A stretch of DNA of 64,000 bases from assembly GCA_933228675.1 (NCBI GenBank), contig OW121743.1, positions 92,319,998 to 92,383,997 on the forward strand, read 5' to 3'. This document shows, piece by piece, positions 48,188 to 59,200 of this stretch (its first letter is position 1; each line of letters begins with the position of its first letter). The translations under genes and the position numbers were made by a program. The stretch comes from Stomorhina lunata (lineage: Eukaryota; Arthropoda; Insecta; Diptera; Rhiniidae). The notes beneath the pieces were generated by a model. The model saw only the letters and a program-made list of their open reading frames with translations. It was not told the origin of the DNA and made no database searches.

Positions 48188-49054
48188 TTTTGATAGTCTT
48201 GGACCAAATTTTCCTAAAATGTGATGATTTTTAAAAATCTGATTTTTATTTTTTAGAAAAAAAAAAAATAACAGTTATTTTTTGATTTTCATTTTTCTGA
48301 GCAAAAATAACAGTTATTTTTAACTATTATTTTTTCGAGCAAAAATAAAAATTATTTTAAACTTTTATTTTTCTTTTTTTTGAGCAAAAATAACAGTTAT
48401 TTTTAACTTTTACTATTTCGATCTTGAATAAAAGTTATTATTTGACTTTATTTTTTTCGAGCAGAAATAAAAGTTATTTTTTTACTTTTATTTTTTCGAG
48501 CAGAAATAAAAGTTATTCTTGTGTTTTCAACCCTAATTATGATTGCGAAACTCATCTCCATTAATTTTTGAGCATATGCAAATTATTTTCACTGAAAAAT
48601 TATCTTTGTTTGACAAAAATTTTCAATAAATTTATCATGAATTTAAACAAAAATAACTTTTATTTCTGCTCGAAAAATTAAAAGTCAAAAAATAACTTTT
48701 ATTTCTGCTCGAAAAAATAAAAGTCAAAAAATAACTTTTATTCATGCTCGAAATAATAAAAGTCAAAAATAACTGTTATTTTTGCTCGAAAAAATAAAAG
48801 TTAAAAAATAACTTTTATTTTTGCTTGAAAAAATAAAAGTCAAAAATAGCTGTTATTTTTTATCGAAAAAATGAAAGTCAAAAAATAACTTTTATTTCTG
48901 CTCGAAAAAATAAAAGTCAAAAAATGACTTTTATTTCTGCTCGAAAAAATAAAAGTCAAAAAATAACTTTTATTTCTGCTCGAAAAAATAAAGTCAAAAA
49001 ATAACTTTTATTTTCTGACTTTTACGATAAAAGTTATAACAGTTACGGTCCCTG
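47921..49054. mobile_element. hAT-like non-autonomous element with inverted minisatellite arms
   Basis: Ends CAGGGACCG (47921; duplicated at 48100) and CGGTCCCTG (ending 49054) are inverted, and CAGGG is a usual hAT terminus. Flanks are GTTAAAAT (47913-47920) and GTTAAATT (49055-49062), a 7/8 match to an 8-bp target duplication as hAT elements make. Inside, units of ~37 bp (CGAGC..AAATAAAAGTTATTTTT..ACTTTTATTTTTT) run forward at 48250-48520 and inverted at 48650-49040, so the element folds into a long hairpin. No transposase. Confidence 0.75.
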
Positions 49055-49064
49055 GTTAAATTAC

Positions 49065-51690
49065 ACAACCGTTATCATAACGAACTTTTACGAAGTACAC
49101 TAAACTCTTATAAAACTGACAACAATGAGAAAAACAGTATTGTCAAAAGTGAAATTTAAATTTTGCCTCACTATTATCCACAGTAGTGTAAGCAATCTTA
49201 CTTTTATAATTATTTTTAAAGGGGTATTTGCCGGATATATAAATATTTTTTTAAAGTTTATACTAATTGTATTTGGTATAGACTTTCATATTAAGTAAAA
49301 ACTAATTTATAATGCCATAATTCTTAAGAATTTATCAGCAGTTCCAAATTGATGCACTGTCCCCATGTAGGTAAAATGCTTGATTTCAACATGAACTTCT
49401 GATTCGAGTGGGTTAATATCTGCTTTTGCCCTAAGCATGAGCCAGCACTTTAATATCCCCAAGTAATTTATTTATCAAAAAGTACATGTTCATCGCTTCT
49501 CATTTCGTAAGTACTGAATATGGTTCTTCATCTTAGAACTGTTGGGGGTTTTTAATGAAAATATACGAGTTGTTTATGAATGCACAAGAACAATACTTCG
49601 TCAAAATATTACTAACCCAGCCACAAGTAAGTTATCTAAAAATTCGTAGCTATGTTCTTTATAGTACTCTAAAGTTAACTAAAAAATACTCTAAAATCAC
49701 TTATTATAAAGTACCGTTGGTTTTTGATGTGCCTTTGTGTACATAACTTTGTTTCCGACTTAGTTAGGTACGTAAAAAAATAACTTTTGTGTGTGTAAGT
49801 TCAGTATAATGTAATAATGTACGGTTTTTTTTTTTATCGAACCTTGGTTTTGGATAAATATTCAACCATTTTCATCCGCGATGAAAAAATCTGGCTAAGA
49901 TCTTTGGATATGGAGGCTGAGCTTAAAGAAAAGTTAAAAAACTTTTATACGAATTTTAATCATGAATTTTCTAATTACAAAAACATTATATTTCCATTCC
50001 CCTTAATTCATAATTTTCATAAATTATCAAAGTTTTATAATAGAAATTTTGTATGGAAAATTTGAATAATAAACTTGTCATATGAATAAGGGGGTTCAAA
50101 TTTTGTTAAGAGTGACACAATTTTAACTCAAAATTTAAATAAAATCATTTAAAAACGTATCAAATTTGATCTACTGTTTCAAACTTTTGCCTCTATATTT
50201 CTTATTTTTCGTCACAGATATCACTTTTGAAATTTTTTAAGACCTATTTTTGTGTTTTTAAAAATGTTTCACAAAAATGGGCCGCAAGGTGACGGTATTA
50301 ACATTTTTCTTATAAATACATCAAATACATTTTATTTGGATCTTTTCGATGTTGGTACATTCAGAAAAAAATTAGACCAAACACCCCTGAACTAGTTTGC
50401 GAACACTGTCAAACCTTTTTTTTAGTTTTAAGCATTAGAAATGCGATTTGCGTAAGTAACATAAAAAAGCGCCATCTTTTAGCAAAAATAGCAAAAAGTC
50501 GTTTTTGAGATATTGCTAATTTTAATACATATAAGGTTCTTTAACGAAAATTTTTTAAACATTGCAGCAACATTGTATTTATTTGTAATATGCGTTTTTG
50601 AATGTTATGCAAATTTTGAAAATATAGACAAATAATATTCATAAATTAGTCGATGTTAAGATTTTATTAGTGGTCCTTTTTAATATGTTAGTAAAAACTT
50701 TCAACTAGTTTTAAAATTCTACCTTCTATAAGAAAACTGAAATATGTTTTTTTTATTTATTTAGTTAAAGAGTATCATTTAAGTATCATCTAAGAGATTT
50801 TTTTATTTTCAATAACTTTTTTAAATCCATAATTTCTTTTAATCATAATTTATCATCGTCATTTAAATGCTTTACTGGTGTAATTTTTTTTTTGTAATAC
50901 TATCGTAATTAAATAAGGAAAAATATTTAAATATGATATACAAATTTTTAGCGCAAATACTAATTTTTCGAGTTCTTATAATTCTTTTATGATTTTTTTT
51001 TCTTAAATTTTTCTTAGTATTTTGTTTGTATATGAGTGACATCCTAATTAGAACAACAAATTTTTTTTTGTAATTTAAATTTTCTTTTTTAATACTTTTT
51101 CTTCTCAATAATTTTTCATGTAATGCGATTTTACGTTAACTATGAATTTAATACTTTTGGGGTTTTATATTTTCTTTTCCTCTTTTTTATATTAATTATA
51201 ATCGTTTTTTAGCTAAATTTGAACATTTTACTTTTTTCTATTTATTATTTTTTTCTTTTTCTTTGTAAATTAATTTAACCATAATTTTTTTCTTTTTTGT
51301 TTTTCATATTTTATTATAATTTAAATATGTTTTCTTTTTTGTCCTTAATCAAATTTCATCTTAAAACAGAGATATGTTACGCAAGAAAAATCAAGAAAAT
51401 TTTAGTTAAGAAAAATGTTTACAATTACTTAAAGTGTATTTGTGTATTTATATTTGAGTGTGTTTAATGCAAAATTGATTTGTTTTTATTTTTTTTAATA
51501 AATTGTTAAATATTAAATTTTTTAAATTAAAAAATAAAAATTGGTCAGATTTTGTTTATCTAAGATTTTTTTGTTGTTAAAAACTTAAAAGCATTGCTTG
51601 TTGTTTGTTTGATTTTGTTAGAAAATAAAGAAAAATTCATACAAATGTGAGTTCACGCTGACTGATGGCATCAATGTACTCAAATTGCAT
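49065..51690. other. Downstream flank of the otopetrin gene; A+T-rich
   Basis: No recognisable gene. Open frames at 49555-49746 and 49817-50065 have no motifs. From about 50.75 to 51.69 kb the sequence is strongly T-rich on the plus strand (A-rich in the otopetrin sense), fitting a 3' UTR with several AATAAA-like possibilities, but no single cleavage site can be chosen by eye. Confidence 0.4.
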
Positions 51691-51696
51691 ATAAAC

Positions 51697-52152
51697 TCAT
51701 TCACCATTTATTATATAGACCGGACAAAATGCACGATGGCCCACACTACCTCCACCTCCTGACGACTTTCTGGACTGACTTGCTTGTACCTTTAGACTTG
51801 GCTTTCTTACATCTTTTGTATTGCTTGCCTCATTGTCGGTAGTATCCAATTCCTCTTCTTCCGTTACTTCTGTACCAGTACCCGCTTCCATGTCACCTTC
51901 AACTTGAATTGTAGTTTCATTATCCGAACACTTACCGTTAGCATTACCATTTGCTGAATTTGAACCATTTGCTGCATTACCATTACTATTACCATTTCCA
52001 TTATTTGTACCATTGTTACTGCCACTACTGTCCACCTCTTCGATTGTCTCCACAATTGTGGTGGAACAGTAACAATAGGATAGATTAGTTTTAAGTTCTT
52101 CACAAAATTGCTGTTGTTGCGCAATGCTTGCAATGCGCTCACGGGCTAATTC
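51697..52152 (-). other. In-frame extension beyond the otopetrin stop (readthrough candidate)
   Basis: Directly after the TGA the same frame continues for 151 codons to a stop at 51697. It begins ELARERIASIAQQQQFCEEL, then NLSYCYCSTTIVETIEEVD, an Asn/Gly/Ser tract, an acidic stretch (TEVTEEEELDTTDNE), a basic/Ser part (VRKPSLKVQASQSRKSSGGGG) and ends AFCPVYIINGE. So long an open frame in such A+T-rich DNA, with coding-like composition, suggests it is translated. Options: TGA readthrough (common in Drosophila), splicing past the stop (a weak donor AT|GTGAGA overlaps it), or a recent nonsense change in a formerly longer protein. Confidence 0.5.
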
Positions 52153-53298
52153 TCACATGAATGTCGGCTTAAGTTTATAGGCTCTCTTCCAGATTTCGCA
52201 CAAGCAAACGGTCGAGTGGAAACGGTAAAATATGGCCAAAGGCATGGAGACATGGGTTATAATGGTCCAAGCCCATAAGCCATAAAAGTTCAATTGTATG
52301 GGATGAGATTCCGCTCTGGATTTTTCCAAAGTACTTATGGCCCACATGGCCAAATTGACCACCAACATGAAGGTCACAATTTCTCTGCCCGGTTTTTTGC
52401 GTATATGTTCGGGGGTTACAGCCTGACGTCGACTGGCATCCAATATAAACATGGTCTGACATGCCGTCTGTACAATTGAGGCCAAAGCATTTAACGGCAC
52501 CAGCCAATCATCGCTTCTCAATGAAAAATGACCAGCTATGACGGTGAAAATATTATACAAAAATGAACCGGTCTGTGCTCCCACCAATAAAATATCATCC
52601 AGCGAAAAGCTTCTAAAGGCATCATATTGCAAATGCCTTATCTGTATCATGCCCACCAAAGTAGCTATTGTCGCTGTGCCATAGATAAACAATTCGCAAA
52701 TCGTCACCTCCATTACCGCCAAGGCCACAAAGTCCGGCCGTGATATCAAAACAAAGAACAATATCAGCGATATAATAGTCAAGACCAAAACCAAAATGCC
52801 CACAAACAAACCCTTATGGGCTCGAGCACAATCCACTGAATAATGATGAGGTGATCGTTTAACCGGTGAGCTTATCATATCTGGCCTTTGAGGTTTTGGA
52901 GTCTGGGGCCTTGAAATACCCTTCCACATGACATACAAAATAGCAGCACATATCAGCGAATATTCAATGGTACAGGGAAACAGGAAGGGTGAGGCATCTT
53001 GCACTAAAGTACCCAAAATATTTGTACGACGACATTCGAATATTTGATAGGGTCCCTTTAAACCTCGGGGAACTCTTATGAGAGCATTAGGATCAGAGGG
53101 CGCCAGTATGGAATGGGCTCTCGAGTGTCCGGGTATACGATGAGATATGCGCAATGTGCGATTCTCTACATTGTAGAATGTTAGTATCTCGTGCTTAGTT
53201 TCTTGAATTAGAACATTAAGCCAAACCGCCAAATTGGTGCCGATCATGTGCATCAGGCCAAAGCGGGCTATGATTTTGTAACGATAGACTTTGATTTG
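52153..53298 (-). CDS. Otop: Otopetrin large terminal exon: eight membrane segments and C-terminus
   Basis: 1146 bp, acceptor CTTTTCCAG|CAAATC. Begins QIKVYRYKIIARFGLMHMIG. Eight hydrophobic spans follow, with a loop of about 100 residues after the first that holds ETKHEI, DPNALIRVPRG and FECRRTN. Ends FHSTVCLCEIWKRAYKLKPTFM then TGA at 52155-52153. The frame remains open for 151 further codons (see 51697-52152). G+C is clearly higher than in flanking DNA. Confidence 0.95.
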   Translation of the reverse strand, partial: QIKVYRYKIIARFGLMHMIGTNLAVWLNVLIQETKHEILTFYNVENRTLRISHRIPGHSRAHSILAPSDPNALIRVPRGLKGPYQIFECRRTNILGTLVQDASPFLFPCTIEYSLICAAILYVMWKGISRPQTPKPQRPDMISSPVKRSPHHYSVDCARAHKGLFVGILVLVLTIISLILFFVLISRPDFVALAVMEVTICELFIYGTATIATLVGMIQIRHLQYDAFRSFSLDDILLVGAQTGSFLYNIFTVIAGHFSLRSDDWLVPLNALASIVQTACQTMFILDASRRQAVTPEHIRKKPGREIVTFMLVVNLAMWAISTLEKSRAESHPIQLNFYGLWAWTIITHVSMPLAIFYRFHSTVCLCEIWKRAYKLKPTFM

Positions 53299-56200
53299 CT
53301 GGAAAAGAAAGAAATGGATTAGTGACGAAAGTAATTAAATCAGAAATTAAAAATTTGTAAATTTGTGGATTCGTAAGGCAGTACAGAAAATTAAGACCAG
53401 TTCATTAATTTACACGCTTTGAATCCACTCAGAAAATATGAAGCTGAGCTTAAGACTAAAATGTCAATGTCCCTTCCTGTATTCGTGTAGGCTTTAAAAG
53501 AGTTAATATTATCAATTTGTTCAGAGGAGTTTTATATATAGGGTAAGTATTGGTATGTGATATCGGTTGGTAATGTGGTATAGTAACTTTTTTATCAAAA
53601 TTACCAGAGGTCGGCACCAAGAGGAAAGAACCAAAAATTTTCTTCAGATTTGCCATTTTTTATACTTTTAACTAAAATAGGTATTTTTTTAATGTAATTC
53701 TGATGTTTTTAAAAGAAAAAGTTTTCTACTCCATTTTTATAAAAAGTTTTCCTATAGAAAAAATTTCCCCAATAAAACGTTTTTTATCAAAAATGTCTCT
53801 TTTCTATACAACATTTTTTTATTAAAAATTTATCTACAACAAATTTTTTATTAAAAATTTTTCTATACAAATTTTTTTTTTTTTTTTCTAAAATTTTTCT
53901 TTAGAAAATTTTTTTGTCAAAAATTTTTCTATACAAAACTTTTTTAGAAAAATTAGGTTTCATCGGGCTTGAGTTCATTTTAATTTTCAAATTATTAATT
54001 TTGAAAATTGGAAAGTAAATTATGGAGAAAAACTGAAAAAATTATTTTTGAACGCGGCTAGTGGATTGCAATTTCTGTCCCGCCACAGGACGTCATCAGC
54101 ACTTAGCGCCCTCGACCACAGTCGAGTTGTCACTAGCCGCGTTCAAAAATAATTTTTTCAGTTTTTCTCCATAATTTACTTTACAATTTTCAAAATTAAT
54201 AATTTGAAAATTAAAATGAACTCAAGCCTGATGAAACCTAATTTTTTAATTAATTCTAAAGTTCGAATAATTAATTCCCAAATAAAACTTTTTTATTAAA
54301 AATTTCTTTTTAGAATTTTTTTTTTCAAAAATTTTTCTATAGAAAATTTTTTTACCAAAAATTTGTATATAGAAAATTTTTTATCAAAAATTTTCCTATA
54401 GAAAATTTTTATATCAAAAATGTTTCTAAAGAATATGTTGTTATCAAAAATTTTTTTATAGAAAATTTTTTTATCAATAAATTTTCTATAGAAAATTTTT
54501 TTATCAAAAATTGTTCTATACAAATTTTTTTTTTTAATTTTCTATAGATTATTTTTGTAACAAAAACTTTTTTTAAAAAAAAATTTTCTATGGAAAATTT
54601 TTTATTACAAATTTTTCTATGAAAATTTTTTGATCAAAAATTTTTCTATAGAAATTTTTTTATCAAAAAATATTCTATATAAAATTTTTTTATCAAAAAA
54701 TTTTCTATAAAAATTTTTTCATCAAAAATTGTTCTCTACAGAAATTTTTTTTATCAAAAATTTCTCTACAGAAATTTTTTTATCAAAAATTTTTCTATAG
54801 AAAATATTCTTATCAAAAATTTTTCTATAGAAATTTTTTATTGCTAAAAACTTTTCTATAGAATTTTTTTTTGATTAAAAATTTATCTATAAAAAATTTT
54901 CTTATTAAAAATTTCTCTATAGACTTTTTTTATCAAAACTTTTTCTATAGAAAATTTTTTTATCAAAAATTTTTCCATATTAAATTTTTTTTGTCCAAAA
55001 TTTTGCAATAAAAAATTTTTTATCAAAATTATTTCCATAGAAAATAGTTTTATCAAAAATTTTCTATAGAATTTTCTTTTATTAAAAGTTTTTCTACAGA
55101 AAATGTTTTTATTAAAAATTGTATCTATTTTATATAATTTTTGTAACAAAAACTTTTTTTACCAAAAATTTTTCTATGGAAAACTTTTTATTAAAAATTT
55201 TTCTATGAAAATTTTTTTATCAAAAATTTTTCTATAGAAATTTTTTTATCAAAAAATTTTCTATATTAAATTTTTTTATCAAAAAATTTTCTATATTAAA
55301 TTTTTTTATAAAAAAATTTTCTATATTAAATTTTTTATCAAAAAATTTTCTATAAAAATTTTTTTCATCAAAAATTATTCTATAAACATTGTTTTTTTCA
55401 TCAAAAATTGTTCTATAGAAAAATTTTTTTTATCAAAAATTTCTCTACAGAAATTTTTTTTATCAACAATTTTTCCGTTTTTATCAAAAATTTTTCTATA
55501 GAAAATATTCTTACCAAAAATTTTTTTACAGAAATTTTTTGTTGCTAAAAACTTTTCTATAGTTTTTTTTTTTTTAAATTTATCTTTAAAATTTTTTTTT
55601 TTATCAAAAATTCTCTATAGAATTTTTTTTATCAAAAATTCTCTATAGAATTTTTTTATCAAAAATTCTCTATAGAATTTTTTTCATCAAAAATTCTCTA
55701 TAGAATTTTTTTTATCAAAAATTTTTCTATAGAAAATTTTTTTATCAAAAATTTTTTCACATTAAATTTTTTTTGTCAAAAATTTTGCAATAGAAAATTT
55801 TTTATCAAAATTATTTCTATAGAAATTTATTTTATCAAAAATTTTTCTATAGAATTTTTTTAAACCAAAGTTTTTCTATAGAAAATGTTTTTATTAAAAA
55901 CTTTTTATATAAAAAATTTTCTTATCAAAAATTTTTCTATAGAAATTTTTTTAATTAAAACTTTTTATAGAAAACTTTTTAAATAAAAGGTCAAAAAATC
56001 ACTAATATTAATGAAAACTTTTTTATCAAAAATTTTTCTATACAAAATTTTTTTATCAAAATCTTTTCTATACAAAATTTTTTTAATCAAAATCTTTTCT
56101 ATACAAAATTTTTTATCAAAATTTTTTCTATAAAAAAATTTTTTTGTGAAAATTTTTTTCTATAAAAAAATTTTTTTGTCAAAATTTTTTCTATAAAAAA

Positions 56201-59200
56201 AATTTTTTCTATAAAAAAAATTTTTTCTATAAAAATTTTTGTATCAAAATTTTTTCTATAGAAAATTAGTTTAGCAAAAATTTTTTATAGAAGATTTTAT
56301 ATTAAAAATTTTTCTATTTTCTATTTTGAAAAATATTCCTAATTGGCTAAAATTTATTTAAAACAATGTTTACAAAAATAAAAGTATCGTGGCAATGTTC
56401 AAAATTATATTTCTTTGTTCTCTCGAACCATGTATTTTGTTGCTATAAATTTTGATTTTGTTTCTTGTGTATTTTGTTTTTGTATTTTCTTTACAAAGCA
56501 GCACCAACCGACTCTGTTAACATCCAAATTCCAACTGCTTTTTCACGAGTTTCATTAATGATCGCGATATTTACGAAAATTACAAAAAGTTTTCGGCTTC
56601 TGGTGGTATGGGCTGCAAACGCCTGCACATTAACTGCGAATTCGTCATGGACACAAATTTTCTGGCAATAATTGCAATTACTTGAAAATTGCTTCATGTA
56701 TTTTCTATTTTTATGACTTTTAATAAAACTGTTTTAGTTTTCTTTCACGTTTTATTGAAAAAAAATGTATTATTTAAACTATTATTTAAACTGTTTAAAC
56801 TTGATCATAGTTTTCAATAATACCCACTCCGGAAACAGCATAAATACTAATAAATGCGAAGGGAAACACATATGGTAACCAGTGCAAAAAGTTTTGTATG
56901 TATATCGACTAAGTTATCTGTGAATAGGTTCTGATTTGATCAAAGCTCTCTTACAAACTAAACTAAAAATTTTAGTTTAATTCAACAAAACTACGCAGTT
57001 TTCATTTAACTCTTGAGAGGAGGGGATATCTCAACACAAAACCAATAATGTTTAGCTTCTGTGATTTCCGAGATTCTGTCTTTTCATTTTTTGCCCAATT
57101 TTTTATTAGTTAAATTCACTTACCTCATTATTCAAAAATATAAAATACATCTGGATAAAAATAAACGCCATACGGGTAGCCGGTGTTAAAGCCAACAACA
57201 CATTATGACATTTAGTATCTGGATTCAATTCAAAATATTGGCCAAATTCCAAACCAGAATAAATCATACTGCCAATACCAAACGCTATAAAAAAGATAAA
57301 AAATACAGAAGCCATAACAATATTAAATAAATATAAATGAAATTTGTGAAAAATATAAAGAAAATAAAAGTTACTTAAGGTATCACAGAAGAACTAAGAA
57401 AACTGAACCAATAACCCCTCTATTAAAAATATAACCTAGGAAATACTTCAACTACAACGGATGTAAAGGAGACAAATTTAATTAAATGCTGCAGGAACAC
57501 AGATAATGTCATGTTTAAGGATATTTAAGGCAAAAGACAATATATTACTACCAGACTCATTTTTATTTCTAGCCTTACTCCTACCAAGTACTAAATATTT
57601 CTTATAGAATCAAAAGAATTGCTTTAATTTATTTCTCCCCTTCAATTTCTAGGCTATTTTGGAAAATAAGGATTTTCCTGAAATAAAAAAATAAGAAAAA
57701 AACGAAAATAACAGAAACATAAAAAAGACATTAAGGCTTTAAGAGGGGAAAAAAAAGCTTTTTAGTCAAAACATAAATTAAATGAGACGAAAAAAAATAA
57801 AAACTAACTACCACTACTTTACAAGTGGCTGAAAGTACTTGAACTACTACCCCACTACTACTAATGCCCCACTACTACAAATGTCCCACTACCACTAATA
57901 CCCCACTGCTACTAATACCTAGATAAACAGACAGAAAAAGAAATGAATAGGATTTCAAGGAGTTGCAATAAAAATAAGTGAAAGAATTTAAGATTTTATA
58001 GAAGGGAGGGAAAAATAAATTAAGTGAAGTAAGTGGCTATGGTGGGATAATTTAAACAAGTTTCATTTGTCGACATAAAAGAGCTTTTTTGATTACAAAT
58101 TTCTGGAAGAGGAAATACCTAGGAATAGGGAAATAGTAGTAAACTCTAATTATATGGATATTGCAGTAAGTACGAGGATAAAATTCAATTTTAAATCATT
58201 ATATGTATCTAATTAGTTTAACAGATTAGCGTTATAAGTGTATGCAATTAGTTTTAGACAAACAAAAACTTCTAGTTATTTAAAAGAAATTTTATTTAAA
58301 CTCTCAATCTTAAATAAAGCAAAAGGAACTCTCAAATAAAAAATTTTCTGGTATATCCAAAATTTTTCTAAATTTTTCAAATTTTATACTAAAAATGTTT
58401 CTATTTTAAAAATTTTATAACCATATTTTTTTTACCGATATATTTTTTAAATCAAATTTTTTTTTCATAGTAATAATTTTTAAAACGAAAATTTTTGAAT
58501 ATAAAAATTTTACAACAAAAATTTTTCCATATAAAAGATATACAACGAAAATTTTCCTATATAAAAATTTTACAACGAAAATTTTTCAATAAAAAATTTT
58601 ATAACGAAAATTTTTCTATATAAAAATATTATAACGAAAATTTTTCTATATAAAAACTTCTATAACTAAAGTTTTTCTATATAAAAATTTTGTACCGAAA
58701 ATTTTTCTATATAAAAATTTTGTACCGAAAATTTTTCTATATAAAAATTTTGTACCGAAAATTGTTCTATATAAAAATTTTGTACCGAAAATTGTTCTAT
58801 ATAAAAATTTTGTACCGAAAATTGTTCTATATAAAAATTTTGTACCGAAAATTTTTCTATATAAAAATTTTATACCGAAAATTTTTCTATATAAAAATTT
58901 TGTACCGAAAATTTTTCTATATAAAAATTTTGTACCGAAAATTTTTCTATATAAAAATTTTGTACCGAAAATTTTTCTATATAAAAATTTTGTACCGAAA
59001 ATTTTTCTATATAAAAATTTTGTACCGAAAATTTTTCTATATAAAAATTTTGTACCGAAAATTTTTCTATATAAAAATTTTGTACCGAAAATTTTTCTAT
59101 ATAAAAATTTTGTACCGAAAATTTTTCTATATAAAAATTTTGTACCTAAAATTTTTCTATATAAAAATTTTGTACCGAAAATTGTTCTATATAAAAATTT

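Noticed and set aside
52175..52507. 110-codon antisense-frame protein inside the otopetrin exon
   Set aside because: A shifted frame of the large exon; no hydrophobic or family pattern.
53700..56345. Array 4 as a Drosophila-FB-type foldback arm
   Set aside because: Units on both sides of palindrome D run in the same direction, so D is inserted in a direct array, not at a foldback centre.
57285..57315. ATG at 57315 as an otopetrin start
   Set aside because: The acceptor TTTATAG at 57286-57285 joins in phase with the upstream exon and restores MGAVAFGIGS; the ATG lies in the intron.
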